A stretch of 6,606 nt of DNA. Origin: Solobacterium sp. GTDB lineage: Bacteria > Bacillota_I > Bacilli_A > Erysipelotrichales > Erysipelotrichaceae. The DNA is taken from the NCBI GenBank assembly GCA_016291725.1, contig JAEEYJ010000218.1, positions 1-6,606 on the forward strand, in the 5' to 3' direction. A program made the translations under genes and the position numbers. Shown here in pieces: positions 1-6,006 of the stretch (position 1 is the stretch's first letter; each line of letters opens with the position of its first letter). The notes below the pieces were generated by a model that did no database searches, had not been told where the DNA came from, and was given only the letters and a program-made list of their open reading frames with translations.

Positions 1-188
1 AGGTGCTGGCAGCGGATGCCTGCTTTGAAGGAGACCATGTGCTTCTCGTTCATCTGCGCTGGTGTGAAGGATGCTTCGAATATACCTGGCGCTTTACCTT
101 CGAAGGTGATAAGGTATACATTGAAGAGCTCTGGACCACCGCCTTCCCGGTGCCGGAGAGCGGACCGATTACAGGAACCCTGCTGTAG
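1..188 (+). CDS. 3' end of a gene entering from the left, possibly a serine hydrolase (beta-lactamase superfamily) C-terminal domain
   Basis: The reading frame is open from the left edge to a TAG stop at 186-188, giving about 61 C-terminal residues. A GTG at position 3 is in frame, but the residues begin in the middle of a beta-rich segment, so this is a truncated gene rather than a small protein. The visible part alternates hydrophobic and polar residues in strands (DHVLLVHLRWC, FEYTWRFTFEGDKVYIEELW) and ends with a PITGTLL tail. That pattern resembles the small beta-barrel domain that often closes secreted or intracellular serine hydrolases of the beta-lactamase superfamily. The SxxK and YxN catalytic motifs, if present, lie outside the window, so the family call is a weak inference. 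The coding status is better supported, because the stop is followed 17 nt later by a terminator hairpin. It converges with the dipeptidase gene on the other strand. Confidence 0.5.
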   Translation, partial: VLAADACFEGDHVLLVHLRWCEGCFEYTWRFTFEGDKVYIEELWTTAFPVPESGPITGTLL

Positions 189-200
189 GAAAACATATAA

Positions 201-230
201 AAAAAGAGTGCCCGGAGGCACTCTCTTTTC
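201..230. terminator. Bidirectional intrinsic terminator between convergent genes
   Basis: A perfect 7-bp stem, GAGTGCC (206-212) and GGCACTC (217-223), encloses a CGGA tetraloop. It is flanked by an A-run on the left (198-205, read as a T-run on the minus strand) and by TCTTTTCTTCT on the right. It lies just after the stop at 188 of the plus-strand gene and just after the stop at 253 of the minus-strand dipeptidase, so it can end both transcripts. The minus-strand T-tract is the better of the two. Confidence 0.85.
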
Positions 231-252
231 TTCTGTACAGAATCAGTGATGA

Positions 253-1734
253 TTACTCGTACTGGTCCTCACGCCAGAAGTCGTTGGCGAAGAAGCCGGC
301 CATATCCTTGGCCCACTCGATGGCTTTCTGCGCCTGGCGGGTTGTGTAGTCGCTGAGGTATTCCTTTGCGGCTTCCTCATCCGTTTCCTTCAGTTTCCTG
401 TAGGTATTCTCCACAGCTTCGCTCTCTTCCGCCCACTTCGCCTCGATCAGCTTGATGGAGCCTTCCAGCGCTCTGTGCGTCATCGGCCAGTTGTACTCAT
501 AAGGCAGCTGGACGGTCTTGATGGCGAACCAGGCCTTGGAAGGATCAAAGGCGTTCTGCTCATCATCCCAGTTGAAGTGGGATACCTGCGCCTGGCGGAC
601 CGGTGTCCACTCGTAGCCTTCCGGCATCTTCTTCAGTGCCAGGGCATACCACGGTACATACGGGTTCGTGCAGGGCTTCGGTCCGGTACGGAGTACCTTG
701 AGCAGGTTCAGATCATCATTGAAGACAAAGACGGAGCTCTCAATCGTAACGTTGTTACAAATGGAATTGGCTTCGAAATGACGGTGCGGTGTGATGGTGC
801 CGCCTTCGGTCATATCGTACTTCGTATTCTGGGCATGGCTGCGGAGGATCTCCTTGACATCTTCCGGGCTGTATTTCTTCTCTGCCTTCTTCGAGAAGAT
901 CCGGATCTCTTCCGGCGGGAATTCAATGCCTGTCAGGCGCTTCCATGCATCGGTCGCTCTGGTCAGGTTCACGAACATGATCTCAGGTTCAGGTGCCTGA
1001 TATACCTTCGCAAAGTCGAAGTCGCTGTAGTCGCCTTCCTTCGCCGGTGTATACCAGCCCTGTTCAATGGCGAACGTGATCAGGTCCGGGGTAGCGTAGA
1101 AATTATCCGGATCGTCGAACCTGACTTCGTGGATTGTGTAGTGGTTCGGGATGTAGTAGACCTCGTCATCACCGATTCTTCTGGCAACGCAGCGGAATCC
1201 TCTCGGAATCTGGAGCGCCCAGGCTTCTTCCTTGTCGGCGATGTGGTATGAGCGGCAGGATGTATATCCGTACTTCTCGACCAGTTCAGCCGCGATCTTT
1301 ACACCTTCCCTTGCGGTATGCGCTCTTTCGGCAATCAGCCTTCTCAGTGCATAGCCGACGTTGTAGTCCTTCCAGTTGTCATGTTCAGCGCCGGTTGCGT
1401 CACGGCTCTCACGGCAGGCGTTGGTCGCAATCGCAACACCGCACTCGTTGACGAACGTATCCGCGAAGGAGATGCCGCCCGGACATTTGACATCCGTCCA
1501 GAGATAGCCGAGGGTTTCCTCCACCTGCGGTATGATTGCGCAGCCATCCTCGAAGGTGACCATCTCACCGGGTTCATGCTTCATGTGCGGAACGATGTGT
1601 GCCTGGGCGATGGAATGGTCATCATCCTCATTGTGGCCCATGATGACCTTGCCGGTTGTGGAAGCGTTCTTGCCGATGATCACGGTACTGCAGGAACCGC
1701 GCTCGAGACCTTTGTAATTATAGTAGACTGACAT
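253..1734 (-). CDS. C69-family dipeptidase (PepDA-type, Ntn-hydrolase)
   Basis: This 493-residue protein fits the peptidase C69 family, Ntn-hydrolases that cleave dipeptides using an N-terminal cysteine exposed by self-processing. Cys15, in GSCSTVIIGKNAS, sits where the family has its CTTI..GKKAS nucleophile segment, which implies removal of a 14-residue propeptide. Further family landmarks are GHNEDDD (33-39), FVNECGVAIATNACRES (94-110, family NExGVA), DKEEAWALQ (167-175) and VARRIGDDEVYYIPN (183-197). Length is normal for the family and no disruption is seen. No hydrophobic export signal is visible, so a cytoplasmic role in peptide catabolism is likely. The ATG at 1734 is fixed by GGAGGT at 1741-1746, 6 nt upstream. 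The gene is monocistronic, with its own promoter and a shared terminator downstream. A cre-like operator over the promoter suggests carbon catabolite control. Substrate specificity cannot be read from the sequence. Confidence 0.93.
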   Translation of the reverse strand: MSVYYNYKGLERGSCSTVIIGKNASTTGKVIMGHNEDDDHSIAQAHIVPHMKHEPGEMVTFEDGCAIIPQVEETLGYLWTDVKCPGGISFADTFVNECGVAIATNACRESRDATGAEHDNWKDYNVGYALRRLIAERAHTAREGVKIAAELVEKYGYTSCRSYHIADKEEAWALQIPRGFRCVARRIGDDEVYYIPNHYTIHEVRFDDPDNFYATPDLITFAIEQGWYTPAKEGDYSDFDFAKVYQAPEPEIMFVNLTRATDAWKRLTGIEFPPEEIRIFSKKAEKKYSPEDVKEILRSHAQNTKYDMTEGGTITPHRHFEANSICNNVTIESSVFVFNDDLNLLKVLRTGPKPCTNPYVPWYALALKKMPEGYEWTPVRQAQVSHFNWDDEQNAFDPSKAWFAIKTVQLPYEYNWPMTHRALEGSIKLIEAKWAEESEAVENTYRKLKETDEEAAKEYLSDYTTRQAQKAIEWAKDMAGFFANDFWREDQYE

Positions 1735-1740
1735 AGATTT

Positions 1741-1746
1741 ACCTCC
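1741..1746 (-). promoter_or_regulatory. Strong ribosome binding site of the C69 dipeptidase gene
   Basis: On the minus strand this reads GGAGGT, with a 6-nt spacer to the ATG at 1734-1732. It is one of the strongest Shine-Dalgarno sites in the window and fixes the start codon that gives a 14-residue propeptide before Cys15. Confidence 0.85.
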
Positions 1747-1760
1747 ATCATTCTGAATTC

Positions 1761-1789
1761 ATTATAACATTCCAGTGTATAGTTGAAAG
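1761..1789 (-). promoter_or_regulatory. Promoter of the C69 dipeptidase gene, extended -10 type
   Basis: On the minus strand a perfect TATAAT lies at 1766-1761, preceded by TG one base upstream (TGTTATAAT), which is an extended -10. The -35 region is weak: TTTCAA at 1788-1783 with a 16-bp spacer, matching TTGACA at three of six positions. Transcription would begin near 1754, giving a leader of about 20 nt that carries only the ribosome binding site. The weak -35 is overlapped by the cre-like palindrome. Confidence 0.7.
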
Positions 1790-1797
1790 CGCTTTCT
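1784..1797. promoter_or_regulatory. cre-like operator (CcpA/LacI-family binding site)
   Basis: The sequence TGAAAGCGCTTTCT contains a perfect 12-bp palindrome, GAAAGCGCTTTC (1785-1796), with the central CG typical of LacI-family operators. It fits the CcpA catabolite-responsive element pattern (TG-N-AA-N-CG-N-W-N-N-C-W). It overlaps the -35 region of the dipeptidase promoter, so bound regulator would be expected to block RNA polymerase. CcpA is the obvious candidate in a Bacillota. Another LacI-family protein with the same half-site is possible, and no regulator gene is in the window. Confidence 0.65.
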
Positions 1798-1808
1798 GAC
1801 GGGCGGAC

Positions 1809-1841
1809 AAAAAAAGAGGGGCTGCGTCAGCGCAGACCCTC
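1809..1841 (-). terminator. Intrinsic terminator ending the six-gene minus-strand run
   Basis: Read on the minus strand, an 11-bp stem with one mismatch (GAGGGTCTGCG at 1841-1831 with CGCAGCCCCTC at 1826-1816) encloses a CTGA loop and is followed by seven T (1815-1809). The TGA stop codon of the preceding gene is in the loop, so the last four codons of that gene form the left arm of the stem. It separates this transcript from the dipeptidase promoter immediately downstream. Confidence 0.85.
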
Positions 1842-2294
1842 CGGTACTCTTTTCCGGTATTTTCTGTCCATGGCATATCCGGCCAGCAGGATTCCTGCTG
1901 AGAGTCCCAGGCCGACCCGCAGGACCCGCATCAGCTTGGAGAGGATCAGTGCAGGATCCAGCGTAAGAATCCCATGGAAGAGATTCGCCATTGCTGTACC
2001 CGGGCAGATGCAGAACACAGATGTGATCACAATGCTGAAGTAGATGGCATAGTCCTTTCTTTCGTATCCCCTTCTGATCCAGGCAGCTGCAGCGAAGCCG
2101 CCGGCTGTGGCCGCAATGAACTGCATGCCTGTAAACGCATTGATCAGGTTGAAGAACCAGCCGCAGAGAAAGGAAGCGATGAAGACATGCTTCAGGGTCT
2201 TCGGTTCAATGTTGCGGATCATGGTCAGGCCTACACCGAGGCCGCCGCAGTACAGACCGAACAGCAAAGAATCCAGGATTGCTGCTACAACCAT
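1827..2294 (-). CDS. Small membrane protein, YjjB/ThrE_2-like subunit of a split exporter
   Basis: This 155-residue protein is mostly hydrophobic, with likely membrane segments near residues 3-24, 36-53, 56-73, 82-97 and 127-141 and a basic tail (DRKYRKR). Length, segment number and a Pro-Gly pair (CICPGTAMANLFHGIL, 96-110) match the ThrE_2/YjjB family. In that family a roughly 150-residue subunit works with a ThrE_1/YjjP partner; members export threonine/serine or, in E. coli YjjPB, succinate. The partner is directly upstream and overlaps by 10 nt (ATGGTTGTAG contains the start of this gene and the stop of the other), so the two are translationally coupled. GGGAGGA lies 8 nt before the ATG. 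The stop falls inside the terminator loop. The family call comes from pattern resemblance and the paired arrangement; the exported substrate is unknown. Confidence 0.6.
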   Translation of the reverse strand: MVVAAILDSLLFGLYCGGLGVGLTMIRNIEPKTLKHVFIASFLCGWFFNLINAFTGMQFIAATAGGFAAAAWIRRGYERKDYAIYFSIVITSVFCICPGTAMANLFHGILTLDPALILSKLMRVLRVGLGLSAGILLAGYAMDRKYRKRVPEGLR

Positions 2295-2725
2295 CCGAAC
2301 AGTCCTCCCAGCTTCATAGCGACAAACGCACCGAGCTCCAGACAGAGTGCGATCATGACTGCACTGATGATCATTGTCCGGCCGCTCGGCTTATGGCTGT
2401 GGCAGATGCCTTCCACCAGTGTAGAGCCGGAAGCGATCGGCATGAACATCGCTGTCATCAATGCATAGACGGTATCTGCCGGCTGCATCTGGATGTACAG
2501 CATGGTAATGCATACAGCAGGCACAAAGGAACCGAGGAAGCGCTTGGAATAGAGCGTCAGATCCGTACGGCCGGTTGCGTACATGACAATGCCCTGCAGG
2601 ATGCAGGAAAAACCGACCAGCAGGCTGCCCTTCAGAGATACATGAAAAGCACCGCAGGCACAGAGGCCGGTGAATGCATAGACCAGTATGGCGATGACGC
2701 CTGTGTATCGGTAGTTTTTGTACAT
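2285..2725 (-). CDS. Small membrane protein resembling the membrane half of YjjP/ThrE_1, lacking the cytoplasmic N-terminal domain
   Basis: This 146-residue protein has about five hydrophobic segments (roughly 8-26, 33-50, 63-79, 84-101 and 117-138). Residues 95-107 (MPIASGSTLVEGI), followed by a short loop and SGRTMIISAVMIALCLELG, resemble the conserved end of ThrE_1/YjjP proteins, where the family usually has PLVPG then NAIRD and SG..R. The usual Pro-Gly is Ser-Gly here. ThrE_1 proteins normally carry about 100 more N-terminal residues. Here an in-frame TAA at 2755-2753 closes that side and the methyltransferase gene ends 53 nt upstream, so the short form appears real. The ribosome binding site is poor (GTGGAATC before ATG); a start at an upstream ATT is conceivable but less likely. 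It is the first gene of an overlapping pair, probably acting together as a membrane exporter. Confidence 0.5.
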   Translation of the reverse strand: MYKNYRYTGVIAILVYAFTGLCACGAFHVSLKGSLLVGFSCILQGIVMYATGRTDLTLYSKRFLGSFVPAVCITMLYIQMQPADTVYALMTAMFMPIASGSTLVEGICHSHKPSGRTMIISAVMIALCLELGAFVAMKLGGLFGWL

Positions 2726-2778
2726 GATTCCACGGGATAGTATGTCAATACCTTATCATATTCCTCGGTGTTGTCCAG

Positions 2779-3678
2779 CTATACTAACGGAGCATTTCCG
2801 TTCTGCCGACTGGTTCTGCGGTAGATGCACCGTCCGTCCATCTGCACCGCACCCATCGCTTCCGGATCCTTGATCAGTTCCGCGCCTTTATGGTTTCCGT
2901 CCGTTGAAAGGAACAGAAAACCGTTTTCGTTGAGGGAATGAACCAGCTTCTGCTGGACGAGCGGAATCACTTCCGGAGAGAAGAATTTGATTACATTCCG
3001 GCAGAGAATGATGTCGAAGCCGGTTGGATAGGCATCCTTCAGCAGGTCGATTTTCTGAACGGTGATCCGTCCCTTGAGTTCTTCGGCAAACGTGAACCGT
3101 CTGCTTTCCGTCCTGACGATGTATCTTTGCAGATGCTCCGGTATCATCTCCAGATCTGCTGGAGAGTATGTCCCCACCGCTGTCAGAGCCAGCATTTCAT
3201 CGTTGTAGTCGCTTGCGAGCACTTCGATCCTCTGCAGCGGTACAAAGTCCAGTGCCGACAGGATCACGCTGTACACTTCCTTGCCTGATGAACAGCCGGC
3301 GCACCAGATGCGCAGAAGATCCTTGTCCCTGTATGTGGACAGGCATTCTTTACTGAAATACGGCCAGTCGTTTCCCCTGAAGAAGTTGGTTCCGGTCAGG
3401 GTGATGTTTCTCTTCAGTTCAGACAATTCATCAGGATGCTTTTCTAGAAAGCTGCAGTATTCCCCAAAGCTCCGGCAGCCCGCATGATAGGCGAGCCTTT
3501 GTATATGATAGACCGTCGACTGTTTGTAGGAATTCAGCTCCGGGATCATTGTCTTCAGCTGTTCATACGCCTGCTGTTCTGCAGGCAGATCCGGATCAGG
3601 CATAATATGCCGGATCCATCCTTCCTTGATTGTTCTGCGCAGATTCCTGATCTTTCGCCGCAGGCTGTAGTTCTGCAT
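2779..3678 (-). CDS. CheR-like SAM-dependent carboxyl methyltransferase
   Basis: CheR enzymes transfer a methyl group from S-adenosylmethionine to glutamate side chains of chemoreceptors. This 299-residue protein has the family motifs in order: an N-terminal helical region (to about 90), NITLTGTNFFR (91-101), the SAM motif RIWCAGCSSGKEVYS (123-137), the acidic residue after the second strand in ASDYNDEML (155-163), YSPADLEMIP (171-180), DLLKDAYPTGFDIILCRNV (211-229) and a C-terminal NGFLFLSTDGN (252-262). In the usual GEE motif the first Glu is Lys133. The ATG follows the kinase stop by 5 nt, and AGAAGGGA inside the kinase's end serves as ribosome binding site, so the two are co-expressed. 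No chemoreceptor, CheB or flagellar gene is near. A role in modifying a peptide or protein made by this operon is an inference from context; a chemotaxis role is not excluded. Confidence 0.85.
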   Translation of the reverse strand: MQNYSLRRKIRNLRRTIKEGWIRHIMPDPDLPAEQQAYEQLKTMIPELNSYKQSTVYHIQRLAYHAGCRSFGEYCSFLEKHPDELSELKRNITLTGTNFFRGNDWPYFSKECLSTYRDKDLLRIWCAGCSSGKEVYSVILSALDFVPLQRIEVLASDYNDEMLALTAVGTYSPADLEMIPEHLQRYIVRTESRRFTFAEELKGRITVQKIDLLKDAYPTGFDIILCRNVIKFFSPEVIPLVQQKLVHSLNENGFLFLSTDGNHKGAELIKDPEAMGAVQMDGRCIYRRTSRQNGNAPLV

Positions 3679-3683
3679 ATTGT

Positions 3684-4691
3684 TTATCCCTTCTCTGCAA
3701 GAAACTGTTTCAACCTCGCTGCATTCTTCCTCACATCCGTTGTCAGGCGCATCTCGTAGGCCGGCAGATCCTTCAGCCGCTGGAACAGGAGCCGGAAGGA
3801 ATCACTGGTCTGCTTCTGTGATTTGATCTGCTTTGCGGCGGCTGTTACAGCGGAAACAAACGGGTGCACCGAAGTACTGCGTTCTATGGACGGTACGGCA
3901 TCATCCGTAAGATGCGGATAGATGATGCACTTCAGCAGCATTCCTTCCCGGAACTGGTCTGTATGCCCCGTGAGATCTACGAGATACTTCCGGCGTTCAT
4001 CATCAAAGTAGAGGATATTCTTTTCCATCTCCGGAATCAGCCGCAAGGAGTCGATTGTCATATTGCCGGTAGCGAATATCGGGTATCCCTTCAAAGGCCC
4101 TTCCCGGTTGATCAGAACATAGTCCTCCGCCAGGTATTCCATACCCTCCAGAAGGCACGCCAGAGCCAGTGTGGACTTTCCCTGCCCGGAAGGCGCTGTG
4201 ATCAGCGCGCCTGTCCCGTTGATTCCCACTGCCGCGGCATGCATAATCAGATACCTGTCCTGCAGCCACCACTGCATTTCATTGACAAACGGTTTGTTCG
4301 CATAGGCACGGGGGAATCCTTCCCCTGCCGGGAAGCAGACAAAAGTCTCACAGTGCCGGTTGTCACGCACTGAAAGGCGTTTTCTCGCACCGGGATAGAA
4401 AATATGAAAATCCGGTTCGCAGTGGTAGTGGATCCGGCGCTGCTCTTCGTCCAGCATGCTCATTGATGACAGCCGTTCCAGATCATCTCCCCACACATAT
4501 ACCGTCTCATCGTAGACACTGCTGTCCTGGATCAGATTGCGCAGGTTCAGATTCATGATTTCCGTGGGACCGGTGCCGGCAAACAGGATCCTGATCCTGT
4601 ACCCGCAGATGGACAAATGCAATTCCCGGTCTGCAGGTCCGGCGGCACTGAATCTCTCATGCAGGAACGCGAAGTACTCTTCTGTGGTCAT
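3684..4691 (-). CDS. HPr-kinase-like P-loop protein (HprK-related serine kinase family)
   Basis: This 335-residue protein has the HprK/P-type kinase core in its middle: LIMHAAAVGINGTGALITA (148-166), Walker A APSGQGKST (166-174), and the acidic AEDYVLI (188-194) that in HprK relatives helps bind metal and phosphate. A C-terminal helical tail with LPAYEMRLTTDV (309-320) is also typical of HprK-related proteins. It is not true HPr kinase: the usual N-terminal domain of HprK is replaced by about 140 residues of other sequence, and the first glycine of the P-loop is alanine. Relatives occur in lasso peptide and other peptide-modification clusters, where some phosphorylate a precursor. The start ATG overlaps the glycosyltransferase stop as ATGA (4691-4688), and the next gene follows after 5 nt. 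Substrate is unknown; phosphorylation of a peptide product is inferred from context. Confidence 0.8.
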   Translation of the reverse strand: MTTEEYFAFLHERFSAAGPADRELHLSICGYRIRILFAGTGPTEIMNLNLRNLIQDSSVYDETVYVWGDDLERLSSMSMLDEEQRRIHYHCEPDFHIFYPGARKRLSVRDNRHCETFVCFPAGEGFPRAYANKPFVNEMQWWLQDRYLIMHAAAVGINGTGALITAPSGQGKSTLALACLLEGMEYLAEDYVLINREGPLKGYPIFATGNMTIDSLRLIPEMEKNILYFDDERRKYLVDLTGHTDQFREGMLLKCIIYPHLTDDAVPSIERSTSVHPFVSAVTAAAKQIKSQKQTSDSFRLLFQRLKDLPAYEMRLTTDVRKNAARLKQFLAEKG

Positions 4692-5575
4692 TGTTTCTTC
4701 TCTGCGGCTTTGCTGTATTCTTCAGGATGTACATTGCGGTATTTCTCATACATCTGCTTCATACGGAAATAGGACATCTGCTTCAGCGGTTTTTCTGCAA
4801 ACGGTGTCCTGTCATAGTAGGCTTTCCAGACATCTGCGAACGGGAGGTCATAGAACTGCCAGGGCTTGGCGAATCCGGCAAAATGGATGATCCTTGCGGT
4901 TTCCTTCAGCCTCGGAAGGTCCTCGGGCAGGATGCTGTGGGTCATACAGTTCCAGATCTTCCAGTTCTCCGTCTTCACGGTTCCATTGAAGATCAGATTC
5001 GTCAAATCCTGTCCCGGAAACATAAACTGATGTTCCTTGCTCAGGATCTCATTGATCCTGCCGGGAATATCCATGGAGCGCCAGGAACCCAGGCTGCACA
5101 GCATGACACCGGCGTTGAAGTACTGCTCAGGATGGACAATACCGATATTCCGGCAGTTCTCCATCATGGTCGCCTTCATGACGGTACCATGCGGGCAGGC
5201 TGCGACAGTATATCCTTCAAGATCCGTTTCATACAGCTGCTTCAGGCTGCCGTTGACAACCATATCCGCATCCAGCCAAAGAATCCTGTCCAGATCCTGC
5301 GGCAGAAGTTCCGCTGCCAGCAGGCGGTAATAGGTCTCTGTGGAAATGTACTTCTTTGTCGGCAGTCCCCGGAAGGCGTCTTCGTCTACGTGCAGCCAAT
5401 GGATTTCCGAACCGTTTTCATGTATGTAGTCAGCAAAGAACGCTCTGTTATCTTCATTCAGGTCAGACCAAAGGAACCAGAATACCATCGGTTCTCTATG
5501 ATTGTCGAACAAGGACTGCAGCAGTACGGTCAGCGGCATGACATAGTTATCGTTGGAACTGATCAGGATATTCAT
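4688..5575 (-). CDS. GT8-family glycosyltransferase
   Basis: With the start at 5575 the protein has 295 residues and begins MNILISSNDNYVMPLTVLLQ, the normal N-terminus of GT8 retaining glycosyltransferases that use UDP-sugars. Family motifs follow in order: YYRLLAAELLP (82-92), the metal-binding DAD (102-104) in ILWLDADMVV, YFNAGVMLCSL (152-162), GQDLTN (188-193, family DQD.LN) and HFAGFAKPW (231-239). All expected catalytic landmarks are present, so it should be active, transferring glucose or galactose to an unknown acceptor in the cytoplasm. An upstream in-frame ATG at 5638 would add 21 residues without similarity and overlap the PqqD-like gene by 62 nt. The ATG at 5575 lies 1 nt after that gene's stop, with AAGGA 8 nt before it, and is preferred. 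The gene ends in an ATGA overlap with the kinase-like gene. Confidence 0.88.
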   Translation of the reverse strand: MNILISSNDNYVMPLTVLLQSLFDNHREPMVFWFLWSDLNEDNRAFFADYIHENGSEIHWLHVDEDAFRGLPTKKYISTETYYRLLAAELLPQDLDRILWLDADMVVNGSLKQLYETDLEGYTVAACPHGTVMKATMMENCRNIGIVHPEQYFNAGVMLCSLGSWRSMDIPGRINEILSKEHQFMFPGQDLTNLIFNGTVKTENWKIWNCMTHSILPEDLPRLKETARIIHFAGFAKPWQFYDLPFADVWKAYYDRTPFAEKPLKQMSYFRMKQMYEKYRNVHPEEYSKAAEKKQ

Positions 5576-5576
5576 T

Positions 5577-6005
5577 CTATTCATCCTTCTTTGCGTACGG
5601 CCAGCCGACTTCCGGATCAACTTCATGGATTGGATCAATCATAAAGTAGGACGCTACATCATCATACGCTTCCATTTCCAGTATGAAGCCGCCATCCTTC
5701 AGTGATTCACTGAGGGATGCCATAGCATCATCCAAAGGTTTGCCCTCCCCTTCGGTTTCTTCCAGGATGCCGGCTTCCAGAATACGCCCGAGGAGGCTGT
5801 TTGTTTCCTCTTCGTTATACACTTCACCGAATACTCTTCTCAGTGCTTCATGCACTGCTGCAGCAGTATATCCGGAAGCCAGGTCCTTGATGATGGCTGT
5901 AGCAGCCGGGCTGAACGTAAAGTAAGATCCGGTTTCAATCATCAGGGCAACCATCTGATCATCCACATAGTCAGCAAATACTTTTTCTTCATTCAGTCTG
6001 TACAT
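5577..6005 (-). CDS. PqqD-like peptide-recognition protein with a 55-60 residue C-terminal extension
   Basis: Residues 1-83 of this 142-residue protein match the PqqD pattern, a small winged-helix RiPP recognition element that binds leader peptides: ADYVDDQMVALMIETGSYFTFSP in strands (11-33), then ATAIIKDLASGYTAAAVHEAL (35-55), VYNEEETNS (62-70) and LLGRILEAGILEE (71-83). PqqD domains usually stop near 90 residues. Here an acidic tail continues, with a helical stretch (PLDDAMASLSESL, 90-102) and then LEMEAYDDVASYFMIDP (109-125) and HEVDPEVGWPYAKKDE (127-142). The tail has no domain I recognise and could be a substrate segment carried on its own carrier domain. The ATG lies 1 nt after the stop of the nucleotidyltransferase gene, with GAGG 6 nt upstream. 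The neighbours (HprK-like, nucleotidyltransferase) are ones seen with PqqD in peptide-modification clusters. The PqqD fold call is from pattern; the role of the tail is inference. Confidence 0.75.
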   Translation of the reverse strand: MYRLNEEKVFADYVDDQMVALMIETGSYFTFSPAATAIIKDLASGYTAAAVHEALRRVFGEVYNEEETNSLLGRILEAGILEETEGEGKPLDDAMASLSESLKDGGFILEMEAYDDVASYFMIDPIHEVDPEVGWPYAKKDE

Positions 6006-6006
6006 A

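Noticed and set aside
475..1251. Open frame of 258 codons on the plus strand, opposite the dipeptidase gene
   Set aside because: It is antisense to a well-supported C69 dipeptidase and shows no domain or ribosome binding site that would support it.
2720..2748. Perfect TTGACA on the minus strand (2748-2743), as a possible promoter for the ThrE-like pair
   Set aside because: No acceptable -10 lies 16-18 nt downstream; that position is the start codon region (ATGTAC/TGTACA). An independent promoter is not supported, though not excluded.
3684..4691. True HPr kinase/phosphorylase (hprK) of catabolite repression
   Set aside because: It lacks the standard N-terminal domain and the GDSGIGKSE-type P-loop of HprK, and sits among peptide-modification-type genes.
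5576..5638. Upstream start for the GT8 gene at 5638, giving 316 residues
   Set aside because: It would overlap the PqqD-like gene by 62 nt, and the added residues have no GT8 similarity. The ATG at 5575 begins exactly where GT8 proteins begin and has a properly spaced AAGGA. The ATG at 5584 has AAGAAGG touching it with no spacer.
4691..5644. Long open frame of 317 codons on the plus strand, opposite the GT8 gene
   Set aside because: It lies entirely antisense to a glycosyltransferase with clear family motifs, has no recognisable domain, and its composition (many Arg, Gln, His, Ile, Val) is that of a reverse-complement shadow.
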